NCBI RefSeq assembly: GCF_000143415.4
Contig: NW_003314273.1
Coordinates: 822,222-886,221 of the forward strand
Direction: 5' to 3'
Length of the DNA: 64,000 nt
Source: Selaginella moellendorffii
Taxonomy: Eukaryota; Streptophyta; Lycopodiopsida; Selaginellales; Selaginellaceae
The position numbers were made by a program, and so were the translations under genes. Of the stretch, positions 34,904 through 46,343 are shown piece by piece. Each line of letters opens with the position of its first letter. The first letter of the stretch is position 1. The notes under the pieces are model-generated. The model did no database searches. It worked only from the letters and a program-made list of their open reading frames with translations, and was not told the origin of the DNA.

Positions 34904-35019
34904 AGTTTCTCGTGTAATGAGTAACTTTGAGCTAGGGACTGGATCACATACCTCAGTTTAGACTTCACCCGACTTAATGGCCATATTGGTTCTGGCTTTC
35001 TTCGGGTAGGGACATTCCC

Positions 35020-35989
35020 TCAAAAAGTGTCCCACTTCACCGCAGTTGTAGCATATGTTGTTTCCCACACTGCTAAATGACTTGACCTTCTTATCTGTGG
35101 GTTTGTCTCTTTTTGCTTGACTCCCCCACGTACTCGCTCGCTGGCCACCGGATTTGCCTTTCCGGAACCCCGAGGACTCATTCTTAGAGAAACTCTTCTT
35201 GAATTTCCCTTTGCTATACGTTCCCCTTGGTTTGGCCCCTTTGCTAAATGTTGACCCCGACCCTGTCGCGTTCCCCTTTCACAAGTTATCATTGAAATGC
35301 ACCTTGATGGCCGCATCCAACGCTTCCTTGTAATTGGTCGGGTTCCAGCGCATCACCTCACCACGAGCCCAGGTTTGCAAACTTGATATGAAGGCATGGA
35401 ACGCATCCATATCCCCCATGTCCATTACAAGTATCCTCTTTGTCATAAACCCATTCACATACTCCTGAATGGTTCCGGTCTACTTCAACCTACTCAACTC
35501 GTCTCTTAGATGTAGAGTAGCATTCGGAGGAACGTAAGTTGCACGGATCCTCGCCTTCATCATGTCCCAAGTAGCCACCGGCCCTTCGTTGGCCTCCGTC
35601 GTTCTCCACCAAAACTTGGCATTATCTGCCAAGTATGGTTTTGCACATGGGACCTTCTCCGAGCTCGGTAATCGCAACACTCGGAAGTAGTCCTCCATAT
35701 CATAAAACCAATCCTCCACCACCTTATAGTCATTCACTCCCTTGAAGACCGGTGGGGGCTTTAGTTTGTACTTGGGGACTGCCTGAGGGATTGATTCCAC
35801 TTTGGTTTGTTCGACCTTGTTTGGTTCTGCCTCAGTCCCTACTGAAGGGTCCACACCTTCTGCGCTGCCAGCATCTACAGTCTTTTGCTTTTTCTTCCGC
35901 TTCTCGTCACGGTTTAGCTTGCGTACAAGAATCTCTAGTAGGGCATTGGTCTGTGCCAACTATCCTTCTAGAACGTCCAATCGAGCCTT
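35020..35989 (-). pseudogene. Element B gag, 3' part
   Basis: The minus strand has MAQTNALLEILVRKLNRDEK and LADNAKFWWRTTEANEGP, then the zinc knuckle region near 35030-35055. Stops occur at about 35970 and 35485. The gag start is 7 kb away at 43400 because element C sits between. Confidence 0.8.
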
Positions 35990-37137
35990 TGTAGCTCACG
36001 TGGTTTTGACCCTTTATCCTATGGTGATTTACCATAGGATAACACCACGAAGCAGAACCTAAACCCTCTTTGTGCCACGTGACAGATGCCACGTGTCACA
36101 TGCCACGTGTCCATGCCACGTGTCCACAGGAACCCAAGGTTCAGGGCCTTGGGCCACTGAACAAAGGAACGGTGCCAAACTCCCAAGCATGGAGCCAAGG
36201 AGTGACTGAACCGAACCACGGAGCAACTCCTGAGCATAAAGCCCAAGGAGCGAAGGAACAAGAGCCCGGAGCGACTTGGAACAATCCTAGAGCAACCAGC
36301 ATCCCAATGCCAGGACCAGCACGCAAAACGGAGCCAAACAGAGTCTAGCGCTATTTCGGCATACCGGTGGCCTAACGTGAGGATATGGGTACTCCACCAA
36401 CTAGCATGGAATGGAACTTGGGCTTAGACCCAAGCCGGATGTAGAACAAGGACAAGCACGCAAGCGGGAGCTAGACTATGCCTCAGGTTGGTCGGCTATG
36501 CCCGACCTACCCACTATCCCTACTATACATTTGGAACCCCCCACAGCCCCCCCCCCCTTGAGGAACACACGCTTTGGGCTTTCACCCCAAGCCTCCCTTA
36601 GTATCGGGAGTTAGTCTCTGGGACAAGCTCGAAACTTACTAATTATGGAATGGCGCTAAATTGCGAATTTGGAGACAGGACGAACACCATTGTGTTCAAG
36701 TCGATCTCTATATTCCGTAGATATGCCAAATGAGCAAATCTGGACACTTTCCATAAATAGCATTTAGGACCGAAATGAGACTAACACAAAGGGCATGATA
36801 GCGAGGGTGTTTGGCAGACACGGTAAGCTATCATCCAGCGATATTGAGGGACCAATCTCAATATGCGAGGGTTCTTGTCAAGCCAGTGCAAGACAGAGCA
36901 AAAGAGAACTAACAAGCCGGGCCAAGTATGCTCAGCTAAATAGACACTTAGGAATTCCTTCCTTATGCTCATCCGGCCAAGTACAGATGCAAAGTCCAGT
37001 TTACTAACACTTGAACAAGAGGGGCTGATAAAAGGAATCAGCAATACCGACCTCCTGCCATCGTGGCAGTAAGGTAAGAGTGTCCGTAAGGACTAGCCGA
37101 CAGGTAACTTTCGATACCCGAAGTCACATTCGCGACA
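35990..37137 (-). repeat. 3' LTR of element C
   Basis: 1148 bp, plus-strand ends TGTAGC...GCGACA. It contains five CACGTG words (35997, 36076, 36090, 36104, 36117), a perfect 12-bp-arm hairpin (36014-36042) and the C-run/TATA-like core shared with A and B LTRs (about 36510-36585). Confidence 0.9.
36014..36042. promoter_or_regulatory. Perfect hairpin in element C LTR
   Basis: The arms TTATCCTATGGT and ACCATAGGATAA are perfectly complementary around a 5-base loop. The same hairpin, unchanged, is in the other LTR at 42122-42150. It lies close to the 3' end of the LTR in element orientation. Function is unknown. Confidence 0.7.
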
Positions 37138-40100
37138 CTCTCCCCCCCTAGGAAGATCGACGTCCTCGTCGATGCATACTCGAGTCTAGAATACCGCCAA
37201 GGAAACAACTCCAGAAAAAGTTCACGGTACTCACACTATGTGAGAAATGCATCAACTTAAATGAGTTAGGAGGCAACCTCTTTGTCTAACGCGGATGCGC
37301 TACCAGCTCAGACACCTTCCAGCCGTCGCCGACAAGGAAATGACCAATGGAGTTAGCCACCCTTGCTGCTCTGGGTATCACCCAGCTACAAAAGTGTGAT
37401 ATGCCCCTGCCCGCAGAGACCTAGAGAGAGAAGCCAGAGGCCCCAACCCTCCTGAGCAAAGAAACCAAACCCGTCGATAAGGTTTAGATAGACTACTGTA
37501 AACAGGCAGTTAGAGTTGTTTACACGGTCACGCCCTTTTAACGGAATAAGGAACATCGACAGAGAGGCGGGTTATGTGACCAGTCGACAGTAGCTACCCC
37601 ATGACTAGAGATTTCACCATGCACACAAAGTGCCGAAGCCAGTCTGCCTATACTGGCCCAAACTCAAAGATCAATAGATGGACAATATCAAAGTCATAAA
37701 CAAGGATATCTTAGAGTCTTAATTATCAGTGATTAAATCTTATATTAGAACACAAAAGTATTCCAAGTAAGGTATCATCCGATAAACTAGTATTATTTTC
37801 TACGAACCACCAAGATCATCATAATTGGAAAACATAGGATTCACCATCCAATAAAATTCAATAGCAAGTATATCATCAAGTAAACTCAATGATAAAACTT
37901 AACTACCGAAGATGGCAGACAGTATGCCAAACAACTTACTAGAGATAACTCAAAGAACACAAAGTATTATTGACAAGCACAATGCTCGCGAATGTATCAC
38001 CTGAAGGAAATAACATCCCAACCTATCAGAACTAACACGAGCAATAATCAACAGAACAGAATGAATGCGGTAAGACCAACAAACACCCATTCATGCCAAC
38101 TATCACACTAGCCAATCTAAATAGATCCTGGTCAACAATACGAAAGAACCAAAGCTGCTTAAGCAAGTGTCAGCAACATCCTATGGATGTCTCAAACCCA
38201 AGAGACCACTCCAGAGCAAACCACAAAGAACATGTGGTATTGCAAAAAGCCAAAAGCCATCAAAGAGAACACTAACCATCATAAAAGACCATCAATCATC
38301 CCATCAATAGAGAGATGCATAATCATCATCGAATAAAGAATCTACCATCCCGAAGAATAGTAAATCATTCTATATCAACGATAATCAAGCAAAATCTTCG
38401 ACAAGGATAATCAATTATCCTAGATGATAGTCAATCATCACCAATGATTGCTAGATGCAAAAGCCAACTTCAATATCGAAGCTAGAAGCCAAAATGCCTT
38501 CCCCAACAACTTCTAACAAATGGAATAATGAGCATAAAACTCAAGGAACCAAAAGTTCGAAGAATCCTATAGTCAAGTCTTGCCGAACAATGATCACAAG
38601 TCTTGCATGAACTAACTTCAATGCTAAAGAAGAAATCATGGTGCAACCCACAATATCCACCTCAACATATCCATAGCCAAACTTCATAATGCAAAGTTAA
38701 AGAAGAGCATAACTACATCAATCCAAAAGCCAAGCATAATGGAGCTATACTCAACAAGTGATCACCAAACGATCCTCCATGAATCCATCTATAGCAAGAC
38801 GTAACTCACTTCATAACAAGCACAAGAAGAATCATCAATGATCGATATATTTAACTTAAATCCAATAAGGATTCAATCACTTTAATACCAATCACTAACT
38901 CTTCCTCTCATACAGTTAGCATAGTCCACGACTAAATCACTTTTCAAGGAAAAGCTCAAAGCTCAACCCCTACTAGATAATCTCGTCTAGAATACAACTA
39001 ACTCAAACTTGCCACTCAGTTCATTTGAACGTCAATACAGTTGCTAACTAGCAAATGCACAAATGCCAACAACACAAAGCCATAGCCAAATCATCAACAC
39101 TATCTTCATTGAGACTAATGAAACTCAATATCAATCTTAAGGAGAAACATCTCATTTCACTCAAATCTCAACATCAATATTGTCAACGACAAGGCATCAC
39201 TTCAATGCCATCAATACCATAACAAAGCTAGAAGAAAGCAAGAGTGAATCACTACCCAAAACTTTCTAGCAACCAAGCTAACTAAAGTCAAAGATACTTT
39301 AGTCAGTATCCGAGACTAATCCTCTAACAATACTCAGTTTTAGATAACATGTCATCAAGGAGTGATTCACCACGTCCAAGACTCAATGAAACCCAACACT
39401 ACGAACTAAACGCAACCAAATGATATCGATAGAGGTAGAGTCGAAATGTCAACATGGAAAACCCATGTAAGTCTAACAACATGATCCTCCGCAACACCAT
39501 CTAGTAAAGCAAGCCCATCACTGCTAAATCACCATCGAGTGAAGCAAGTGTCAAACAGTCCTTGACGAAGTTTACAAGAAATCACTAGTCGCAAAGCAAC
39601 CAACAACCACTCTTTAACTTGTCTTCATTAGACCCAACACTAAACTCATGTCATCGAGTCTCACACTTGTCTAACATGAACATAATACCCGAGATACGAG
39701 ATAAAGGTTCATGGACAAGCATGAACTAAATGACCACTCGAATCTAACTCAGCTGCGATAAGCTCACCAACACATCTAGTCAATAGCTCTGAGCATGCCT
39801 TGAAGAGGCTAGCTATGCGTAATCAACACTTAGTCGAAACTAAAGTGAAGAACACGAGATGGACTTATATTGGTACACAACCTCCACTTAGACAAAGCTA
39901 TAGTATGGGTACCAACATCTCAAACGCAAACAACTAAGTTGGACATCACCTTCCTCAGCCAAGGCGTAAGACCACCAAGACCAAGTCAAGATCAATGAGA
40001 GCTCACTACTCTTATAGAGTCTAAATGAAATGCAAGGTGCAACCTGCCACCAAGCATAACGCTACAGAAGAAAGGCACAAGGGTCACCTTTCTTAGAAAA

Positions 40101-42097
40101 GTGCAATGGCCACTTTTCTACACTAACTCCAGACTCTATCCAACTCAATTGCCTTAGCCTCAAAAGTTAGCATCCCTTTCGGGCTGCATCATACAAATTA
40201 CCTACTAAGGTCTAAGCTAACCAAAGTCAACTCCAACCCCTTCACTAGTTTGTACTGGCTTATGTAAACGGAATGGTTTTCGAGCAAAGTGATAACAGAT
40301 CAGCCATTGGAAAAGTCTAAGAAAATTTGTGAAAAGTTTTCCATCCTAGAAAAAGAATGACTCTTAGTCCAGGAATGCAAACTTTCAAAACTCAACCAAC
40401 TTCCTCCTACCTACTACTTCACATAGATTCACCTCAACACAAATTCTCATGATCCATCAATATGCTTAAGCATCGGACATCTTTTGCCCATTTAACCGAC
40501 ATCTAACACCGACATCTGCAAAATGCAAAGTGAACATCCAAGGCTTGATCACGAAGACCACATCTTCAGATATCCACATTGCACTAACACTATTCTTCAA
40601 TCACCTTCAAGATCCAATGTGAAGCCAAAACACTAACAAGAAAAATGACATAGAAAATTAAGCTCTAAGGAAAATCCTCATCACTTGAAATAACAATGCC
40701 ACTTCCACTAACACAAGTGCTAGAGATGTCAATGCCTCTACTACACACCTTCTCCATCCAACAATCTACTCTAAGTGCAAACGGATCAACTGATAAGCTA
40801 TAACAAATGAATGCTATAACCCTTTTCCAACACCTTAATGGGCAAATCCTCAAGGAACAAGAAACCAACTTAAGCTTTTTAGCATAATGAATCACTATTG
40901 AGAATCTAGTCAAAGCTACTACATGCTACTTTGTGCAAGTAGACTAGCATCACCATCAACCACTTTGGGGTTGATCATCGTTTTAACCAAGCAATTTCGT
41001 AAACACATTGCCCATTATAGTATCACAATGATTTGATCATCAATTGAGCAACACTATGAGCAACACCTATGTCATTACTTCAAAGGTTTATGTGAGTATC
41101 AAGTGTCAACTCGACTCGACAAAATGCAACATAAATGCCACACTCCACCGATAGAGATTTACAACACTTAACACCACTAACTTTTGTTCACAACACAGAC
41201 AAGCTTATGCCACTCTCTTTCCGACCAAACTTAAAACTAATCCAACACTAAGCTACTTAAGGAGCAATAGCAAGGTTCCCCGGAAAAGAATTAAGCATTG
41301 CAACCCAAGTCTTCCAATAGCAAGCTTAGACAAAATGGTATAGCACTTCACTGTTATCCATCCCACAACTCACCATTTGTAAGACCATCATCTCCAACAT
41401 GCATCAAGGTAGGGACTCTTGATTGCATAATGTGAACACAAGCAATGAGTCACATCTCGTTGCAAATCATATCTCCAAGAAGAGAAAATGATTTATGTGT
41501 TTGATCTTTCGTCCCTGACGACTCTCTTTTCGGTCTCATCTTTGACTAAACCTCAAGCTTGCTTTCGCACTGCCTTCAGTCCAATCCAAGAAAAGTTTAT
41601 GAGAGAGCATGGCAATGACTACTTGAACCAATAGACTAACCCTACAGTCTTGTTTGATCCACTTGTAATCATGCCTAGGAAGGATCCACTAGTGCCGTGC
41701 TAAACAGCTACGGACCAGCCTATTTGCCACTCACAGCAAACCCAGGGAAGGTTTACTTTTTCCCATGGTACATGGAACAACTCATGGAACCACCGATAGG
41801 CTAACATTAATCCTGCCAACTCAAAGTATATCCTCGAGTTGCTAATGCGCCTCACTCACGAGTCCAAGCTCAAACTCGTGCAAACGGAACAACTCAATCC
41901 CTCTTATGAGCCCAAGCTCAAGCTCACAGAATATAGTACAAAAAGGTAACAAAAACCATACCCAAGGAACAAATGTGAACCCTTTGCACCAAACGTGTAC
42001 CCACTCGGATCATCGTTTTCATCTCTGCGTATGCAATGAGACTAGTTGCCCAATCTCATTGAATAGTACTCGCTGAGACTCATCCTCTGATACCAAA
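37138..42097 (-). other. Non-coding interior of element C
   Basis: About 4.96 kb, A- and C-rich on the plus strand and poor in G. It has no frame longer than about 80 codons and no gag-pol similarity that I can see. Short words built on ATCATC and CAAGC recur irregularly. Only the PBS and purine tract at the ends look functional. Confidence 0.75.
42084..42095 (-). other. Primer-binding site of element C
   Basis: The minus strand reads TGGTATCAGAGG, an 11-of-12 match to the initiator Met-tRNA complement, 2 bases from the LTR edge. Confidence 0.85.
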
Positions 42098-43233
42098 TGT
42101 AGCGCACGTGGTTTTGACCCTTTATCCTATGGTGATTTACCATAGGATAACACCACGAAGCGGAACCTAAACCCTCTTTGTGCCACGTGACAGATGCCAC
42201 GTGTCACATGCCACGTGTCCACAGGAACCCGAGGTTCATGGCCTTGGGCCACTGGACAAAGGAACAGTGCCAAACTCCCAAGCATGGAGCCAATGAGTGA
42301 CTGAACCGAACCACGGAGCAACTCCCGAGCATAAAGCCCAAGGAGCGAAGGAACAGGAGCCCGGAGCGACTTGGAACAATCCTAGAGCAACCAGCATCCC
42401 AATGCCAGGACCAACACGCAAAACGGAGCCAAACGGAGTCTAGTGCTATTTCGGCATACCGGTGGCCTAACGTGAGGATATGGGTACTCCACCAACTAGC
42501 ATGGAATGGAACTTGGGCTTAGACCCAAGCCGGATGTAGAACAAGGATAAGCACGCAAGCGGGAGCTAGACTATGCCTCAGGTTGGTCGGCTATGCCCGA
42601 CCTACCCACTATCCCTACTATACATTTGGAACCCCCCACAGCCCCCCCCCCCCTTGAGGAACACACGCTTTGGGCTTTCACCCCAAGCCTCCCTTATTAT
42701 CAGGAGTTAGTCTCTGGGACAAGCTCGAAACTTACTAATTATGGAATGGCGCTAGATTGCGAATTTGGAGACGGGACGAACACCATTGTGTTCAAGTCGA
42801 TCTCTACATTCCGTAGATATGCCAAATGAGCAAATCTGGACACTTTCCATAAATAGCATTTGGGACCGAAATGAGACTAACACAAAGGGCATGATAGCGA
42901 GGGTGTTTGGCAGACACGGTAAGCTATCATCCAGCGATATTGAGGGACCAATCTCAATATGCGAGGGTTCTTGTCAAGCCAGTGCAAGACAGAGCAAAAG
43001 AGAACTAACAAGCCGGGCCAAGTATGCTCAGCTAAATAGACACTTAGGAATTCCTTCCTTATGCTCATCCGGCCAAGTACAGATGCAAAGTCCAGTTTAC
43101 TAACACTTGAACAAGAGGGGCTGATAAAAGGAATCAGCAATACCGACCTCCTGCCATCGTGGCAGTAAGGTAAGAGTGTCCGTAAGGACTAGCCGACAGG
43201 TAACTTTCGATACCCGAAGTCACATTCGCGACA
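42098..43233 (-). repeat. 5' LTR of element C
   Basis: 1136 bp. Four CACGTG words (42105, 42184, 42198, 42212), one 13-bp unit fewer than the other LTR. The last several hundred bases are identical to the left copy by eye. Confidence 0.9.
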
Positions 43234-43238
43234 ACCTT

Positions 43239-43400
43239 GGACGACCGAACTTCGCCACCGGACTCCTGTTTGGAAGTTTCCTCACTGGAGTCCTCCTCAT
43301 GCAAGGAGTCCTCATCCATAGCCTCTCTTTCGACCGGAGGCTCCAGCTCTGGAGCAGGTTTCGTCTCCGCCTTGGTTCGCTTTCGCCTTGCCTTTGCCAT
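43239..43400 (-). pseudogene. Element B gag, 5' part
   Basis: Minus-strand start MAKARRKRTKAETKPAPE, acidic MHEEDSSEETS-like stretch as in element A, running to GGEVRSSKV where element C begins. It is the missing front of the gag at 35020-35989. Confidence 0.85.
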
Positions 43401-43444
43401 CTCCCAGCAATCTGCCTCTATCCTTCGCTAGAACTGAGGAAAAA

Positions 43445-43456
43445 GCTCCGATACCA
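43445..43456 (-). other. Primer-binding site of element B
   Basis: The minus strand reads TGGTATCGGAGC, identical to the element A site, just inside the LTR. Confidence 0.8.
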
Positions 43457-43459
43457 AAT

Positions 43460-44498
43460 TATAAGCCACAAATTTTTCCTTTTCCAATTTGCCAGCTTAC
43501 CTCGTCTACCCGTCCAACACTACTTTGGCTTTTGCTAAGTTCCCTCGCCAAGGTTCCCACCTATGGTACCAGCTCCTACTTGGGCTTACTTGGTTTCAGC
43601 TACTCACTGCACGAGTAACAGAGCGTTAGCCATCCATCCACGGATTCCCAAATCTCTCTCAATCCCCCTCTCCGGGTTAGACTGGACTTAAGGTTCGGCT
43701 ACACTCCCCGCAGGCACAAACAGCTAAGCACACTAAGCCTCCAGGTTCCTAACACCCCAACACTTGATCATGGGACCTCTAAATCCTAAGTCTTGGGTGC
43801 AGCACTTGCTTCAGGACGCCGAGGCGAAACACCATAGCCTAACGACCCGGTATGGGTACCTCTACCCCCCCACTTCCATCCCGAAGGAAGGCCCAAGCCC
43901 CTAGGAAGGGCGATGACCAATGAGTCGCATGGTACTCAAGTGGGGCACCACTCCACATGAGCCGGGAGCACCGCAGTCGGTTTCCCTTTCGGGAGTGGGA
44001 GCTGCTCTTGAGCACTTCCTGGGGTGGCCCCTCCAGCACCACCCAAGTCCCTGCTCACTCCCACCCAAAGCCCCTCGGCCCCAGTCTCAACCTCAAGTCA
44101 GTTTGGAAGCACCACTGGAGAGTTCCTTCACGATTGGTTCCTGGACCTCACTATCCCTACTATACTTTTGGAACCCCTTGCAGCCCCCCCCCCCCCCCCC
44201 CCTAGGAGACGCACGGTCTCAGACTCGATCTCGGACCCAATCTCGACTTGACTTCGGACTCGACCTCAGACTCGGCCTCGGACCCGATTTGGATCTCAGA
44301 CTCTCTCTCAAACTCAGTCTCGAACTCGGTCTCCAATTCGGCCTCAGACTCGATCCCGGACTCTATCTCGAACTCGGTCTTAGAGTCGGTCTTTGACTTG
44401 ATCTTCGACTCGGTCTCATCCGATGAACTCTTTGTCATTTTGGTCATGCTTTCGGGGATCCTTTAGCCTACGACACCTTGGCAAGTTGGTTCCTTACA
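43460..44498 (-). repeat. 5' LTR of element B
   Basis: 1039 bp. The plus-strand left end is TATAAGCC, so TG has become TA on this side. About 50 bp after the C run are missing compared with the other LTR. The right end TTCCTTACA is intact. Confidence 0.85.
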
Positions 44499-44780
44499 CT
44501 TATTCATGCTGTACTTTGAGGATCCGCTTCTCAAGAACCAAGTAAAACCTTTACCTGAGGTTATCCAAGGGGAAGAGGAATACGAAGTCGAGGCCATCCT
44601 CAATGCGTGCAAAAGCAAACGACAAGGACGCGAAGTGAGAGAGTTCCATGTGAAGTGGAAAGGATTTCCACACTGCGAAACAACATAAGAACCAAAGGAA
44701 AACCTAGCGAATGCGTGAGATTTAGTGGAGGAATTTTTGCAAAGTAGAACTCTATGTACTTATGCAAAATTCAATTAATG
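44499..44780 (+). pseudogene. Element A chromodomain fragment
   Basis: The plus strand reads PLPEVIQGEEEYEVEAIL, REFHVKWKGFPHCETT, stop, EPKENLANA, stop, DLVEEFL. This is the integrase-linked chromodomain that defines chromoviruses. A stop replaces the Trp of the usual TWEP motif. Confidence 0.82.
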
Positions 44781-45180
44781 TATCAATTTGTGAAGTTGAG
44801 CAATGGCATATGTTAGGACCCGAAGGCGCGTCGAAGGTAAGCTAATTAGCATGGGTTAACTAGGTCAACCAACTGTAGGAAACTACGCCCAACTCCCCGT
44901 GGGGAAGTCGAATTTGTAGATATATTCTACCGAGGTTGGGTTTGAGTCCTAACCCCCTAGTAAAGCAAGGTTAGGTTCAAGTCCCGACCCCATACTAGGG
45001 CATGGTGAGGTGAGGGGTATAGGGAAACCTATATTCTGTTGTCATGGACTCTTGGCCGGGGAGGCTAACTTAGGCATACCGCTAAGTGGGGGGATGCCCC
45101 TGGAGACATGGTCAGCAAGTCATAAGATTAAAAAAAGATGTTCAATGTGGGCATCGAACTTCTTCTATGGGTGGTGCAGT

Positions 45181-46343
45181 TGTAAGGAACCAACTCCTCG
45201 AGGTGTCATAGGCTAAAAGATCCCTGAAAGCACGACCGAAATGATAAAGAGTTCATCAGATAAGACCGAGTCTGAGATCGAGTTCAAGACCGACTCTAAG
45301 ACTGAGTTCGAGATAGAGTCCGGGATCGAGTCCGAGGCCGACTCTAGGACCAAGTTCGAGACAGAGTCCGAGATCCAAGATCAGGTCCGAGACCGAGTGC
45401 GAGGTCAAGTCCGAAGTCGAGTCTGAGATCGGGTCCAAGGTCGAGCCCGAGATCGAGTCTGAGACCGAGTTCGAAGTCGGGTCCGAGATTGAGTCCGAGA
45501 CCGAGTCCGAAGTCAGGTCCGAGATTGAGTCCGAGATCGAGTCCAAGACCAAGTCTGAGTACTAATACGGGTCAAAGGGTGAAAGCCCAAAGCGTGCGTC
45601 TCCTAGGGGGGGGGGCTGCAGGGGGTTCCAAAAGTATAGTAGGGATGGGGAGGTTTAGGAATTAGTCTTGAAGGAACTCTCTAATGGTGTTTCTAAACTG
45701 GCTTGAGGTTGAGACTGGGACCAAGGGGCCTTGGGTGGGAGTGAGTATGGACTTGGGTGGTGCCGAGGGGCCACCCAACGAAGTGCTCAAAAGCAACTTT
45801 CACTCTTGGAAGGGAAACTGACTATGGTGCTCCCATGTGGAGTGGTGCCCACTTGAGTACCTTGCGGTTCATTGGTCCTCGCCCTTCCTAGGGGCTTAGG
45901 CCTTCCCTTCGGGATGGAAGTGGGGGGGCAGAGGTACCTATACCGAGCCATTAGGCCATGGTATCTCGCCCCGGCATCCCAAAACAAGTGTTGCACCCAA
46001 GGCTTGGGATTTAGAGGGTCCCATGATCAAGTCTTGTTGTACCAAAGGGTGTTAGGAACCTGGAGGCTTGGTGTTCTTGGTTGCTTGTGCCTGCAGGGAG
46101 TGTAGCCGAACCTTAAGTCCAGTCTAACCCGAGGAGGGGGATTGGGAGAGATTATGGAATCTGTGGATGGATGGCTAACACTCCATTTCTCGTGCAGTGA
46201 ATAGCTGAAACTAAGTAGGACCAAGTAGGAGCTGGTACAATAGACGGGAACCTTGGCGAAGGAACTTAGCAAAAACCAAGGCAGTGTTGATCAGATAGAC
46301 AAGGTAAGCTGGCAAATTGGAAAGTTAAAATTTGTGGCTTACA
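45181..46343 (+). repeat. 3' LTR of element A
   Basis: 1163 bp with the same ends, array, G-tract core and body as 26271-27437. Confidence 0.88.

Larger units (their letters stand above)
35990..43233 (-). mobile_element. Element C: large non-coding LTR element (LARD-type) inserted in element B gag
   Basis: Two 1.14-kb LTRs (35990-37137 and 42098-43233) flank 4960 bp with no open frame of note. Orientation is minus: the PBS TGGTATCAGAGG (complement of 42084-42095) lies 2 bases inside the right LTR, and a purine tract AGGGGGGGAGAG (complement of 37138-37149) abuts the left LTR. Target flanks are GCCTT (35985-35989) and ACCTT (43234-43238). By eye the LTRs differ at about 20 positions plus small indels, so it is the youngest insertion of the nest. 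With no gag or pol it must have moved with proteins supplied by another element. Confidence 0.88.
29592..44498 (-). mobile_element. Chromovirus B (Ty3/Gypsy), minus strand, itself split by element C
   Basis: Read on the minus strand: 5' LTR 43460-44498, PBS, gag start at 43400, interruption by C (35990-43233), then gag, protease, reverse transcriptase, RNase H, integrase and chromodomain down to about 31490, a non-coding 3' stretch, a duplicated LTR piece, and the 3' LTR 29592-30709. Flanks are CTTAC (29587-29591) and CTTAT (44499-44503), one transition apart, matching a 5-bp target duplication in element A. All pol domains are recognisable but several stops and frameshifts exist, so it is probably defective. 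It is the most complete element here. Confidence 0.88.
26271..46343 (+). mobile_element. Chromovirus A (Ty3/Gypsy), split by nested elements B and C
   Basis: Outer element on the plus strand. The 5' LTR (26271-27437) and 3' LTR (45181-46343) both start TGTAAGGAA and end GCTTACA. A PBS follows the 5' LTR. The left interior (27438-29591) has gag, protease and a short integrase tail; the right interior (44499-45180) has a chromodomain and a 3' untranslated stretch. The 5-bp flanks are GTCAT (26266-26270) and GTTAT (46344-46348), one transition apart. The reverse transcriptase, RNase H and integrase core are missing: the sequence jumps at about 29290 from the end of the protease region to the integrase C-terminal region. 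It also has stops in gag. It is non-functional. Confidence 0.85.

Noticed and set aside
38093-40913. Short frames inside element C
   Set aside because: All under about 85 codons in nearly 5 kb, low-complexity, no gag-pol similarity.
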